DNA from: Bacteroidota bacterium
GTDB taxonomy: Bacteria > Bacteroidota > Bacteroidia > Bacteroidales > Bacteroidaceae
Direction of reading: 5' to 3'
DNA length: 64,000 nucleotides
Assembly: GCA_023425865.1 (NCBI GenBank)
Contig: JAFABV010000020.1
Coordinates: 52,480 to 116,479 of the forward strand
The first letter of the stretch is position 1. The number at the start of each line of letters is the position of its first letter. Positions 26,931 through 36,528 of the stretch are shown here, piece by piece. The notes beneath the pieces are model-generated. The model was not told the DNA's origin. It saw only the letters and a program-made list of their open reading frames with translations, and did not search any database. Made by a program: the position numbers and the translations under genes.

Positions 26931-27441
26931 CTACGACCTGACCAAAATTAAGGCCATCATCTTTGACGTAGATGGTGTGCTGTCGGCCGAAACCATTGGT
27001 ATGGACGACGAAGGACAGCCCTTGCGCACCATCAACATCAAAGACGGTTACGCCATTCAGCTGGCCGTCAAGATGGGGCTGCGCATAGCCATCATCACCG
27101 GCGGCAAGTCGCCTGCCATAGCCAAGCGTTACGCCTATCTCGGGGTGGAGGATGTCTACATGGGAGCGGCGGTGAAGACAGAGACCTATGAGGCCTATAA
27201 GGCCAAATACGGCCTCCTTGACGAGGAGCTCATCTTCATGGGTGACGACATTCCCGACTACGAGGTGATGTGCCGCGTGGGCTGTGCTTGTTGTCCTTCA
27301 GATGCCTGTGCTGAGGTGAAATCGGTCTCTGCCTACATTTCCCAGCGCCGGGGGGGCTTTGGCTGCGCGCGCGACGTGATAGAGCAGGTGTTGCAGGCAC
27401 AGGGCAAATGGCTCAACAAGGCCAAGGCTTTTGGATGGTAA
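26923..27441 (+). CDS. kdsC: KDO 8-phosphate phosphatase-like HAD protein
   Basis: 172 residues with C0-type HAD motifs: catalytic FDVDGVL near residue 14, IITGGKS (motif 2), and [10 protein letters not shown] (motif 4). This matches KdsC, which removes phosphate from KDO-8-P on the way to lipopolysaccharide. GGFGCARDV near the end corresponds to the KdsC tail loop. It overlaps the nitroreductase gene and lies eight bases before maf. The symbol rests on motif similarity; other small HAD phosphatases cannot be fully excluded. Confidence 0.85.
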   Translation: MINYDLTKIKAIIFDVDGVLSAETIGMDDEGQPLRTINIKDGYAIQLAVKMGLRIAIITGGKSPAIAKRYAYLGVEDVYMGAAVKTETYEAYKAKYGLLDEELIFMGDDIPDYEVMCRVGCACCPSDACAEVKSVSAYISQRRGGFGCARDVIEQVLQAQGKWLNKAKAFGW

Positions 27442-27449
27442 CAACGTAG

Positions 27450-28016
27450 ATGACAATGAAGAAAATCATATTATCCAGTAATTCGCCCCGCCGCAAGGAG
27501 TTGTTGGCGGGGCTTGACGTCGACTTTGAGGTGCGGGTGCTCAAGGGAATCGACGAAAGCTATCCTGCCGACCTGCCTATTGAAGAAATACCTCTGTACA
27601 TCTCACGTGAGAAGGCCGCTGCCTATACCATTGGCGATGACGAACTGGTGCTCACGGCCGACACGGTGGTTGTGGTCGACCGTGAGGTCTTGGGTAAGCC
27701 CACTGATGCCGCTGACGCGTATCGTATGCTTCGCCTTATCAGCGGTCGCACCCATCAGGTCATTACGGGCGTGTGCCTCACCACAGCCGCTGAGCAACGT
27801 GCGTTTACCGTGACCACCGACGTCACTTTCCGCGTGTTGGAGGATGCCGAAATCAACTATTACATTGAGCGTTACCAGCCTTTCGACAAGGCGGGAGCCT
27901 ACGGCATTCAAGAGTGGATAGGCTATGTGGGTGTAACAGGTATCCGAGGCAGTTATTTCAACGTCATGGGGCTGCCTGTACAACGCATTTATGATGAACT
28001 CAAAACGATGTCGTGA
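27450..28016 (+). CDS. maf: Maf-like nucleotide pyrophosphatase
   Basis: 188 residues. Signature SSNSPRRKELLAG at the N terminus, the acidic TADTVVVVD, and GAYGIQEW in the C-terminal half. Maf proteins hydrolyse non-canonical NTPs (dTTP/UTP or m7GTP, depending on subgroup) and are linked to house-cleaning and division control. A start two codons later (MKKIILSSN) is equally plausible. Last gene of the operon. Confidence 0.9.
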   Translation: MTMKKIILSSNSPRRKELLAGLDVDFEVRVLKGIDESYPADLPIEEIPLYISREKAAAYTIGDDELVLTADTVVVVDREVLGKPTDAADAYRMLRLISGRTHQVITGVCLTTAAEQRAFTVTTDVTFRVLEDAEINYYIERYQPFDKAGAYGIQEWIGYVGVTGIRGSYFNVMGLPVQRIYDELKTMS

Positions 28017-28060
28017 ACGCATGATATAGGCGTTGTCGCGAAATCGTTTTGGTAGAAGCG

Positions 28061-28152
28061 TCCGATGATTCCATATAGAACTATCCGGTGGTTTTATATT
28101 GAATCATCCGATGGTTTTATATTAAATCATCCGGTGGTTTTATATTAAATTA
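28061..28152. repeat. 23-bp tandem repeat array, cluster A (four units)
   Basis: Four consecutive 23-bp units (28061, 28084, 28107, 28130) with the core GGTTTTATATTRAATCA, then a partial fifth. The first unit has CATATAGAACTA in place of the later core. The same family occurs at 51669-51760 and 63791-63882. Confidence 0.9.
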
Positions 28153-28203
28153 TTTTATGGTTCGAGCATAACCATAGCTCCTCCTCGTGCCTCTCATGTC
28201 TAC

Positions 28204-28291
28204 AACTGGCCTACTTGTTGTCGATAACTGGCCTGTTAGCAGTCGTCAACTGGCCTGTTTGTTGTCGTCAACTGGCCTGTTAGTAGTTATC
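28204..28291. repeat. 22-bp tandem repeat array (four units)
   Basis: Four consecutive 22-bp units (28204, 28226, 28248, 28270), each starting AACTGGCCT and continuing with GTT/GTC-rich sequence. Unrelated to the 23-bp family beside it. The rest of the 548-base gap 28017-28564 holds only the ftsY promoter. Confidence 0.9.
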
Positions 28292-28446
28292 TGCCAGAGT
28301 GAATTGACAGCTTGGGATGTAATTACCGAGATAGGTTGTCACTTCTTTTGGCTACGAATAGGGTAGGCTTGCGATACACCGTACAGCGCAGCCTCACCTT
28401 GTCGGGAGAAATATCGAAGAAAAAGCGTGGTTAATGGTTGGCTTTA

Positions 28447-28477
28447 TTGTGTATTGATAAAATAATACGTATCTTTG
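28447..28477 (+). promoter_or_regulatory. Promoter of the ftsY operon
   Basis: TTG at 28447-28449 and TATCTTTG at 28470-28477, 20 bases apart. Confidence 0.65.
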
Positions 28478-28564
28478 CAAAAGATAGGCCCTGTGCTGCA
28501 ACAGCGAGACAAGCGTCATTGAGCCCCGGCCCTGTCGTGCACGAATCGTAGCTAAAATAGAGTC

Positions 28565-29512
28565 ATGGGTATATTCGGACTATTCAACAAAAAGAAAAAA
28601 GAGACCCTCGATCAAGGTCTCGAAAAAACCAAACAAAGTGTTTTTGATAAACTCGCTCGGGCGGTTGCCGGAAAGACAAAAGTCGATGACGATGTGCTCG
28701 ACAACTTAGAAGAAGTGCTCATTACGTCTGACGTGGGCGTGGACACCACCCTGAAGATTATCGAGCGGATAGAGGAGCGCGTGGCTCGCGACAAGTATGT
28801 TTCGACCTCTGAACTCAACAGCATACTGAAAGATGAGATTGCCGCCTTGCTGACAGAAAACAACACAGACGACAATACCAATTGGGACTTGCCTGCCGAC
28901 CATGCACCCTACGTTATTCTTGTGGTGGGAGTCAATGGGGTGGGTAAGACCACCACTATCGGCAAGTTGGCTTACCAGTTTAAGCAAGCCGGCAAGAAAG
29001 TTTACCTTGGGGCTGCCGATACGTTCCGTGCCGCTGCCGTAGAGCAGATTGTGATATGGGGTGAGCGTGTGGGGGTGCCTGTTATCAAGCAACAGATGGG
29101 CAGCGACCCTGCCAGCGTGGCTTTCGACACCCTGCAGAGTGCCAAGGCCAATGGTGCTGACGTGGTGATCATCGACACTGCCGGCCGTTTGCACAATAAG
29201 GTGGGACTGATGAATGAGCTGAAGAAAATCAAGGAGGTCATGAAGAAGGTGGTGCCCACGGCCCCCGACGAAGTGCTCTTGGTGCTCGACGGCAGTACCG
29301 GGCAAAATGCCTTTGAGCAGGCCAAGCAGTTTTCGGCGGTCACACAAATCACTTCGCTTGCTGTAACTAAACTCGACGGTACCGCCAAGGGCGGTGTGGT
29401 CATTGGCATTTCTGACCAGCTCAAGGTGCCTGTGAAATACATCGGCTTGGGCGAAAAGATGGAAGACCTGCAGCTGTTTAATAGAAAAGAATTTGTTGAC
29501 TCACTCTTCTAA
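28565..29512 (+). CDS. ftsY: Signal recognition particle receptor FtsY
   Basis: 315 residues: a short N domain at about 20-95 and the GTPase G domain with VGVNGVGKTTTIGKLA (P-loop), DTFRAAAVEQ, DTAGRLHNK and the TKLDGTAKGG motif. It lacks the long acidic A domain of E. coli FtsY, as is common in this phylum. It docks SRP-bound ribosomes at the membrane. First gene of an apparent operon with rimO, two HU genes and menA. Confidence 0.96.
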   Translation: MGIFGLFNKKKKETLDQGLEKTKQSVFDKLARAVAGKTKVDDDVLDNLEEVLITSDVGVDTTLKIIERIEERVARDKYVSTSELNSILKDEIAALLTENNTDDNTNWDLPADHAPYVILVVGVNGVGKTTTIGKLAYQFKQAGKKVYLGAADTFRAAAVEQIVIWGERVGVPVIKQQMGSDPASVAFDTLQSAKANGADVVIIDTAGRLHNKVGLMNELKKIKEVMKKVVPTAPDEVLLVLDGSTGQNAFEQAKQFSAVTQITSLAVTKLDGTAKGGVVIGISDQLKVPVKYIGLGEKMEDLQLFNRKEFVDSLF

Positions 29513-29519
29513 GTCGTTG

Positions 29520-30839
29520 ATGAAAAAGAATCAGATTGATATTATAACGATGGGATGCTCCAAGAATCTCGTAGATTCCGAGCAACTCATGCGGCAGTTC
29601 GAAAACCTGGGCTATCATTGTGTCCATGACTCTAAAAACCCACAGGGAGAGATCGCGGTGATCAATACTTGTGGCTTTATCGAGACAGCCAAGGAGGAAA
29701 GCGTCAATACCATCCTCGAGTTTGTGCAGGCCAAGAACGAGGGCCGGCTCAACAAGCTCTATGTCATGGGCTGCCTCTCGCAGCGCTACCAGAAAGACTT
29801 GGAGGAGTCGATACCCGAAGTGGACAAGTTCTACGGCAAGTTCAATTTCCGTCAGCTACTCCAAGATTTAGGTCCTTCGGCCACTGCCGACGACAGTTTT
29901 ACGGCACGTCGTACCTCAAAACTCGGTCGCAAGCTCACTACACCCCATCATTACGCTTATATCAAAATCGCTGAGGGCTGTGACCGCCATTGTGCCTATT
30001 GTGCCATTCCCCTCATCACCGGGCGCCATATCTCTCGCCCCATAGAGGATATTCTGCAAGAAGTGGAAGAATTGGCGCGTGACGGAGTGAAGGAGTTTCA
30101 GATTATTGAGCAGGAACTAACCTACTATGGTGTAGACCTTTATGGCAAGACGAGGATAGCCGAATTGGTGAGCCGTATGGCTGACATCAAGGGGGTGAAA
30201 TGGATCAGGCTGCACTACGCTTACCCCAATCAGTTTCCGCTGGAGCTGCTCGACGTGATGCGTGAGAAACCCAATGTGTGCAACTATCTCGACATTGCCC
30301 TGCAGCATATCTCCGACCACATGCTTGGCCGCATGCGCCGGCACGTGACCAAGCAGGAGACACTCGACCTCATCAAGACCATCCGCGAGCGGGTGCCGGG
30401 CATCTGCCTGCGTACCACCCTGTTGGTGGGTTTCCCGGGTGAGACCGAGGCCGACTTCCAGGAACTGGTAGACTTCGTGCGTGAGACACGCTTCGAGCGT
30501 ATGGGGGCGTTTATGTATTCGGCAGAGGAGGGAACCTACTCAGCGGAGCATTATGAAGACGACGTGCCGCAGGAGGTGAAACAACGGCGACTGGACGAGC
30601 TCATGGCTGTGCAACAGGACATCAGTGCCGAGATAGAGGCGGCTAAGGTGGGCAAGACTTTCCAGGTGGTCATCGACCGCAAGGAGGGCGACTACTATGT
30701 GGGCCGCACCGAGGAGTGCTCGCCCGAGGTAGATCCCGAAGTGCTTATTCCCGTGGCCAAGAAATCGCTTCGCACCGGACATTTCTATCAGGTGAAGATG
30801 ACCGCAAGTGATGAATTTGATTTATATGGTGAGGTATGA
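29520..30839 (+). CDS. rimO: Ribosomal protein S12 methylthiotransferase
   Basis: 439 residues from MKKNQIDIITMGCSKN. UPF0004 domain with Cys residues at the N terminus (GCSKN, NTCGF, GCLSQ), radical SAM domain with CDRHCAYCAIP (CxxxCxxC), and a C-terminal TRAM domain. It adds a methylthio group to an aspartate of ribosomal protein S12. An upstream in-frame ATG at 29493 overlaps ftsY and adds non-conserved residues. The stop overlaps the start of the next gene (ATGA). Confidence 0.95.
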   Translation: MKKNQIDIITMGCSKNLVDSEQLMRQFENLGYHCVHDSKNPQGEIAVINTCGFIETAKEESVNTILEFVQAKNEGRLNKLYVMGCLSQRYQKDLEESIPEVDKFYGKFNFRQLLQDLGPSATADDSFTARRTSKLGRKLTTPHHYAYIKIAEGCDRHCAYCAIPLITGRHISRPIEDILQEVEELARDGVKEFQIIEQELTYYGVDLYGKTRIAELVSRMADIKGVKWIRLHYAYPNQFPLELLDVMREKPNVCNYLDIALQHISDHMLGRMRRHVTKQETLDLIKTIRERVPGICLRTTLLVGFPGETEADFQELVDFVRETRFERMGAFMYSAEEGTYSAEHYEDDVPQEVKQRRLDELMAVQQDISAEIEAAKVGKTFQVVIDRKEGDYYVGRTEECSPEVDPEVLIPVAKKSLRTGHFYQVKMTASDEFDLYGEV

Positions 30840-31120
30840 ACAATAAAGAATACATTGCTGAACTGGCTCAGCGCGCCGGATATACGCAGGCCGACACCGC
30901 GAAGATGGTGCGTACGCTGATCGAAGAGATGGGCGCGCACTTTGAGGACGGCGATACGATACAGGTATCTGGGTTCGGCACCTTCGAGGTGAAGAAGAGG
31001 CTTGAGCGTATCGTGGTCAATCCGGGTACTCAGCAGCGTATGCTGGTACCTCCCAAACTGGTGCTCAACTTCAAGCCTATAGCGGCCATCAAGGAAACGT
31101 TAAAGAAATCAGGAGAATAA
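30836..31120 (+). CDS. HU family DNA-binding protein
   Basis: 94 residues, one HU/IHF domain: NNKEYIAELAQRAGYTQADT helices, DTIQVSGFGTFEVKKR hairpin, then the DNA-binding arm RIVVNPGTQQRM in which the usual P is present. It overlaps rimO by four bases. A nucleoid-associated protein; the neighbouring gene encodes a much longer HU-containing protein, so the two may form heterodimers. Confidence 0.92.
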   Translation: MNNKEYIAELAQRAGYTQADTAKMVRTLIEEMGAHFEDGDTIQVSGFGTFEVKKRLERIVVNPGTQQRMLVPPKLVLNFKPIAAIKETLKKSGE

Positions 31121-31128
31121 TATTCGCC

Positions 31129-32688
31129 ATGGGCAAGATTGGTAACAAAGAACTCTCGCGGGTACTGACGGAGAAACACGGACTCGAAAGGTCTGATGCC
31201 GACCGGTTTGTTGAGCTGATGTTCGACGTACTCAACAATGGGTTGAAAGAAGAAAAGTTGGTGAAGGTGAAAGGGCTGGGCACGTTCAAGGTCACCAGTG
31301 TAGCGCCACGCAAAAGCGTGGATGTAAATACCGGTGAACCGATTGTGATCGAGGGGCGCGACAAGATTAGCTTCACGCCCGACAATTCGCTGCGTGACCA
31401 GGTCAACCGTCCTTTCGCCCAATTTGATACCGTGGTGCTCAACGATGGGGTCGACTTTACTGACATTGACAGTCAGTTTGCTGACTCTATGGTCGAGCAA
31501 GAGGGCACTGCCAATGAGGATGAGGACGAACAGGCTGTGGCTGATTCTCCCGAAACAGCCGCTACGCCCGAAACAGCCGCCACGCCCGAGCCGGTGGCGC
31601 CCTCTGAACCGGTGGTTATGCCCGAGGCCGCAACGGTAGCTGAGACCGAAGTGCGGCAGTCATCCGATGAGGTAGCTCAGCCTGCTGAGGTTACAGGCAC
31701 GATAGAAGACGCTGAGGAGGAAGTCTCTCGCGAGTTCCGCCCGATGATGCTTTCTGCCAGTCAATTGGATGTGCTCAATGGTGCCGACCCGATGAAATTG
31801 CAAAAGGAGACTGCCACCCCCAAGGTCTCTTCAGAACCGGAGCCTCAGCCCACAGTGGAGATTGTTGAGCCTGAAGAGGCGGAGAGTCCGACAACTGCTG
31901 TACAGGAACCCCTCGCGACACCTGCCGAGGAGACGCAGGTAGATAGGCAGGCAGGGGCAGACGGCGCCGACGCGGAAGAAGAGAATAGCGCTCTTGTGTC
32001 AGAGATGCGTCAGGAGAAGATGTTCTTGGAAGATAAACTTGAGCGCCAGCACAAGCGGTTGTCTTGGCTCGTAGGGTTGGCGTGTGTGCTGTTGGGGTTG
32101 ATGATTGGTGGCGTGGTGTACATGTTCGACCAGTTGGAAAGGCGTGACAACCGCATTCGCCATCTTGAGGCGCAAGCCGCACTGACGGCCAAGGCCGTAA
32201 AGGGCCAGACGGCATCATTGGTAGACTCTGATGCCGTGAGGAAAGCACAGGCCGACAGGGCTGAGGCAATCAAGGCGATAGAAGCCGTCAAGGCCGCTGA
32301 CCAGGCTGAACGCAAGGCCGAGGCTCAAGCTAACAGCGACGCGCGGAAGACCGCACCCGAAAAGGTGGCGCAGGGCAACACCGCTACCGCCTCACCTTCG
32401 GGCAAAAAGGAAATGGCTGTCAAGGAGCAGGTTAAGACAACCGCCCAAGCCGATAAGCAACAGGCCGAATATGAGAAAGACGTACGCATCCGAACGGGTG
32501 CCTACCGCATTGTGGGAATAGACCGCACGGTGACAGTCAGGGCCGGACAGACTCTGGCCAGCATCAGCAAGGCTAATCTGGGGCCTGGCATGGAGTGCTA
32601 TATCGAGGCCGTGAATGGTGGGCGACGGGAGTTCAAGGCAGGAGAAAAGGTGAATATCCCAGCGTTGAAACTTAAGAAAACCCGTTAG
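31129..32688 (+). CDS. HU-domain protein with transmembrane segment and LysM-like C terminus
   Basis: 519 residues. An HU-type domain at about 1-95 (GLGTFKVTSVAPRKSVDV as the arm) is followed by an acidic Pro/Glu/Ala-rich region to about 285, a charged helix, one membrane segment at about 311-333 (LSWLVGLACVLLGLMIGGVV), an Ala/Lys-rich coiled region, and a LysM-like module at about 455-515 (VRAGQTLASISKANLGPG, then FKAGEKVNIPAL). By the positive-inside rule the HU end is cytoplasmic and the LysM end periplasmic. It could link chromosome and peptidoglycan; this role is inference. It lies eight bases after the small HU gene. Confidence 0.85.
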   Translation: MGKIGNKELSRVLTEKHGLERSDADRFVELMFDVLNNGLKEEKLVKVKGLGTFKVTSVAPRKSVDVNTGEPIVIEGRDKISFTPDNSLRDQVNRPFAQFDTVVLNDGVDFTDIDSQFADSMVEQEGTANEDEDEQAVADSPETAATPETAATPEPVAPSEPVVMPEAATVAETEVRQSSDEVAQPAEVTGTIEDAEEEVSREFRPMMLSASQLDVLNGADPMKLQKETATPKVSSEPEPQPTVEIVEPEEAESPTTAVQEPLATPAEETQVDRQAGADGADAEEENSALVSEMRQEKMFLEDKLERQHKRLSWLVGLACVLLGLMIGGVVYMFDQLERRDNRIRHLEAQAALTAKAVKGQTASLVDSDAVRKAQADRAEAIKAIEAVKAADQAERKAEAQANSDARKTAPEKVAQGNTATASPSGKKEMAVKEQVKTTAQADKQQAEYEKDVRIRTGAYRIVGIDRTVTVRAGQTLASISKANLGPGMECYIEAVNGGRREFKAGEKVNIPALKLKKTR

Positions 32689-32698
32689 TGCTTGGGGT

Positions 32699-33622
32699 AT
32701 GGCAGAACAGGAAACGATACGTGTAAACTCGCCCAAAGCGTGGCTTTTGGCCTCGCGGCCGAAGACGCTCACGGGTGCCGCGGTACCCGTGATGATTGGC
32801 GCTGCGCTGGCGTGGGCAGACACCTCGGGCCATATCCGTGCCTTGCTTTGTGTGCTGTGTTTCCTGTTTGCCTTTATCATGCAGATTGATGCCAATTTTA
32901 TCAACGATTATTTCGACTTCAAGAAAGGCAATGATGACGCTGCCACCCGTCTGGGTCCCAAGCGCGCATGCTCTATGGGGTGGGTTACCCCCCGTGCCAT
33001 GCTCTGGGCCATCATACTCACGACCATTGCAGGGTGCGTGGCAGGACTGCCACTCGTGTTCTTTGGTGGATGGAAGATGGTGGGCGTGGGTCTTTTGTGC
33101 GTGATATTCAGTTTTCTATATACCACCAAACTCTCTTATCTCGGTTTAGGCGACGTGTTGGTGCTCGTATTCTTCGGCATCGTTCCCGTGTGTATGACTT
33201 ACTATCTCTCGCTGCCTGCCGCCCAACAGACGGTCACCGTGGAGGTGCTCATAGCCTCATTGGCTTGTGGATTGGTCATCGATACGCTTCTTTTAGTCAA
33301 CAATTATCGCGACATCGATAATGACCTTCGCGACGGAAAACTGACGCTCGTGGTACGGGTAGGACGCCGCAACGGCCAACGCTTGTATCTCTATGCCGGC
33401 ATACTGGCCTTGGCGCTGGGAGTGGTCTTTGCTTTTTATGGCCACCTTCTGGCGATGCTGTTGCCCGTGGTGCCCTACGCGTTGCTGCACATCAAGGCTT
33501 ACCGCCACTTGGTGAGTATAGACCGTGGCGCGGCACTCAACGAGGTGTTGGGCGAGACGGCTCGCAACATGTTTGTCTATGGCTTGCTGACAGCCGTGGG
33601 GCTGCTGCTGCCCACCCTTTAA
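32699..33622 (+). CDS. menA: 1,4-dihydroxy-2-naphthoate prenyltransferase
   Basis: 307 residues, UbiA-family integral membrane prenyltransferase with about eight or nine helices. First Asp-rich motif NDYFDFKKGNDD and second motif NNYRDIDNDLRDGK. The start ASRPKTLTGAAVPVMIGAAL is typical of MenA, which attaches the isoprenoid tail in menaquinone synthesis. It lies ten bases after the HU-LysM gene and closes the operon. Confidence 0.92.
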   Translation: MAEQETIRVNSPKAWLLASRPKTLTGAAVPVMIGAALAWADTSGHIRALLCVLCFLFAFIMQIDANFINDYFDFKKGNDDAATRLGPKRACSMGWVTPRAMLWAIILTTIAGCVAGLPLVFFGGWKMVGVGLLCVIFSFLYTTKLSYLGLGDVLVLVFFGIVPVCMTYYLSLPAAQQTVTVEVLIASLACGLVIDTLLLVNNYRDIDNDLRDGKLTLVVRVGRRNGQRLYLYAGILALALGVVFAFYGHLLAMLLPVVPYALLHIKAYRHLVSIDRGAALNEVLGETARNMFVYGLLTAVGLLLPTL

Positions 33623-33696
33623 TTTTTCCCGGCTTTACGAGTAGTGCTTTCTATTTTGAGCATGGGGTAAAGTCGTTTTTTTTTCTTATCAGTTAC

Positions 33697-33727
33697 TTGG
33701 AGGTTTGGTTGGAATCGGTTATATTTG
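33697..33727 (+). promoter_or_regulatory. Promoter of the SusC/SusD pair
   Basis: TTG at 33697-33699 and TATATTTG at 33720-33727, 20 bases apart, 26 bases before the start. Confidence 0.7.
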
Positions 33728-33752
33728 CCAAATATAAATAATCTATTGACTT

Positions 33753-36506
33753 ATGAGACATTGGCAATTCTCACTCCTAATGGCATTGATGGCTCCAGCT
33801 ACCAGCTCCATGGCCCAGGTAAGATGGCAAGACCTGTCAAGAGATAGTTTGAACCGCATGAACGTAGGTACTACGGGTGGTTCGGTAGATGTCATTACTG
33901 AAGCTCGCATGAATAAAGGTTTAGTGACCAATTCTCTGAATGCTTTGAGCGGTCAGGCGGCTGGTGTAAACATTACCTCGGGTGAGAACCGTATGGCGCA
34001 GTTGAGTTCGGTGCGTGTGCGTGGTACCACCTCACTCACCGGAGGCAACGACCCATTGGTCATTATCGATGGGGTTTATTCCGACTTGTCTACTCTGTCG
34101 AGCATTTATCCTGCCGACATCGAGAGCTTCACTATTCTCAAGAATGCGGCAGAGACGGCTCAGTACGGTTCGCGTGGTGCCTCGGGTGTAATCCAAGTAA
34201 CCACCAAGAAGGGGGCGGGGACACAGTTTCATATCTCTTATGATGGTAATATCGGCTTTGAGTCGAAGTACAAGACGGTTGATATGCTCAACGGTGCTGA
34301 GTATGTGTCTACAGCCCAGGCGCTCGGGCTTGACTACAACAATGGCGGATATGACACCAACTTCCAGGATGTCATTACCCGCACGGGTTTTGTCATGAAC
34401 CACCATGTGGCATTCAGTGGAGGCGGAGAGAACTCCAGCTATCGTGCGTCTATCGGCGTGATGGACCACAATACGGTTCTCAGGGTCAATGAATACCGGA
34501 ATTATGCCGCTAAGTTTGACCTGACGCAAAAGGCTTTTGATGACCTGCTGAAAATAGACTTCGGTGTCTTTGGTTCCTCACAGAAGAATAAATACCCTTT
34601 CGATGAGCAAAAGCTGTTTTACAGTGCCGCCACACAGAATCCCACCTTTCCGGCTGGCACCAATGCCAATGGCGGATGGGACAAGAATACGACGGCATCG
34701 CAGATCAATCCGCCAGGAGCGTTACTATTGGAAAAGAACGACGAGCGCAATCTAAATTTCAATACGCACATCGGGTTGGATTTCGACATCATGGGGATGG
34801 TTGCGGGGCCGCAGGCTTTGCGTCAATCAGGGTTAGGTAAGCTTAACCTCAAGTTGTTTGGAGCTTATAGTTACAACTCGTTGGAGAATGGTATCTTTGC
34901 GCCCACTTGGGTATGGGTGCAGGGTGAGGCGATTCGTGCGGAGCACAAGACAGAGGACTGGTTGGGAAACGCGACACTAACCTATGAAAACGTGTGGGGT
35001 AAGCACCAGTTCAAGGCGATGATGATGGGAGAGTATCAAGGCAGCAACCGAACGGGATTCTGGACGATGGTGAAGGGCTTTACCAACAATAGCATGGGCT
35101 ATGACAACCTGGGAGCGGCGTCTACCATACCTTATGGTGGCACGGGGTCGGAAGCCTCCTCACCGAAGTTGGCCTCTGTGCTTGGTGGTGTGTCGTATAC
35201 GTTCAACGGTCGCTATACCTTAGACGCCAATATCCGTGCGGACGGAAGCTCGATGTTTGGTGACAACAACAAATGGGGATGGTTTCCATCGGCTAACATC
35301 ACTTGGAATGTTGACCGCGAGTCGTTTTTCGAGAACTTGTGTTCGTACATCAGTATGTTCAAGCTGCGCGTGGGCTATGGCCAGTCGGGAAATCTGGGCG
35401 GTATCAGCCCCTATAATTCGCAATATCTGGTTAAGCCTATAGGCACGGTTTCTGTGGGTGGTACCACCACCCTGACCATGGGCGACTATCGCAATGCCAA
35501 TCCTGACCTGAAATGGGAAACCCGCTCTACCTTCAACGTAGGCGCTGACCTTTGTTTCTGGAACAATCGGGTGGTGGTCACTACTGAATACTATTATTCC
35601 AAAACCTCTGACATGTTGTACCTTTATGATGTGCCGGTGCCGCCATTTGTCTTCAACAAGATGCTGGCCAATATCGGAAGCATGAGTAACCAGGGCTTTG
35701 AGCTGGGGTTAGGTGTGACGGCGATAGAAACCAAGGACGTAGAGTTGAACGTGAACCTCAACCTCTCATGGCAGAAGAACAAACTGATATCTTTGTCAGG
35801 AAATTACCAGGGAAACTATTTTTCTGCCTCAGACATCACGGCCTTGGGGGCACTCAATGGCGCAGGCTTTCATGGTGGCGACAACAATATCGTTTACCAG
35901 ATTGTGGGCCAGCCCTTGGGGGTGTTCTATCTGCCACACAGTACCGGACTGGTCAAGAACGACGATGGGTCGTACAGTTATGCCATTGCTGACTTAGACC
36001 ATAATGGCAAGGTGAATATAGAGGATGGCGGTGACCGCTATGTGGCAGGGCAGGCAACGCCCAAGTGGACGCTTGGCTCGAATGTGAGCCTGCGTTACAA
36101 ACAATTTGATATATCTCTGCAGATGAATGGTGCCTTCGGGCATAAGATATATAATGGTACGGCACTCACCTATATGAATATGTCAGGATTTCCTGATTAT
36201 AACGTGATGGCTAAAGCGCCAAAGCAGAACATCAAAGACCAGACCGCCACTGACTACTGGTTGGAAAAGGGAGACTATCTCAACTTCGACTATCTTACTG
36301 TGGGATGGAATGTGCCGATAAAGTCAAGCTATATCAGCTCGTTGCGCGTTTCAGCCTCGGTCAACAATCTTGCTACCATCACCTCATACAGTGGGGTGAC
36401 GCCTATCATCAACAGCTATGTGGTTGATTCCACGCTCGGTATAGATGACAAGCGAAGCTATCCGGCCTATCGCTCCTACAGCATCGGCGTAAGTATTCAG
36501 TTCTAA
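33753..36506 (+). CDS. SusC/RagA-type TonB-dependent outer-membrane transporter
   Basis: 917 residues. Signal peptide about 1-22 (ending SSMAQ). The plug domain starts almost directly (about 40-160: NALSGQAAGVNITSGENRMA, VRVRGTTSLTGGNDPLVIID), followed by the SusC barrel ending in IGVSIQF. The carboxypeptidase-regulatory-like domain that usually precedes the plug is absent, and the protein is correspondingly short for SusC. With the SusD lipoprotein 22 bases downstream it forms an uptake pair for a glycan or peptide. No linked enzyme or regulator reveals the substrate. Confidence 0.93.
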   Translation: MRHWQFSLLMALMAPATSSMAQVRWQDLSRDSLNRMNVGTTGGSVDVITEARMNKGLVTNSLNALSGQAAGVNITSGENRMAQLSSVRVRGTTSLTGGNDPLVIIDGVYSDLSTLSSIYPADIESFTILKNAAETAQYGSRGASGVIQVTTKKGAGTQFHISYDGNIGFESKYKTVDMLNGAEYVSTAQALGLDYNNGGYDTNFQDVITRTGFVMNHHVAFSGGGENSSYRASIGVMDHNTVLRVNEYRNYAAKFDLTQKAFDDLLKIDFGVFGSSQKNKYPFDEQKLFYSAATQNPTFPAGTNANGGWDKNTTASQINPPGALLLEKNDERNLNFNTHIGLDFDIMGMVAGPQALRQSGLGKLNLKLFGAYSYNSLENGIFAPTWVWVQGEAIRAEHKTEDWLGNATLTYENVWGKHQFKAMMMGEYQGSNRTGFWTMVKGFTNNSMGYDNLGAASTIPYGGTGSEASSPKLASVLGGVSYTFNGRYTLDANIRADGSSMFGDNNKWGWFPSANITWNVDRESFFENLCSYISMFKLRVGYGQSGNLGGISPYNSQYLVKPIGTVSVGGTTTLTMGDYRNANPDLKWETRSTFNVGADLCFWNNRVVVTTEYYYSKTSDMLYLYDVPVPPFVFNKMLANIGSMSNQGFELGLGVTAIETKDVELNVNLNLSWQKNKLISLSGNYQGNYFSASDITALGALNGAGFHGGDNNIVYQIVGQPLGVFYLPHSTGLVKNDDGSYSYAIADLDHNGKVNIEDGGDRYVAGQATPKWTLGSNVSLRYKQFDISLQMNGAFGHKIYNGTALTYMNMSGFPDYNVMAKAPKQNIKDQTATDYWLEKGDYLNFDYLTVGWNVPIKSSYISSLRVSASVNNLATITSYSGVTPIINSYVVDSTLGIDDKRSYPAYRSYSIGVSIQF

Positions 36507-36528
36507 TCTAATCGCAAACCATAGACCC

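Noticed and set aside
28061..28291. CRISPR array
   Set aside because: The units are contiguous without spacers and no cas gene is in the window.
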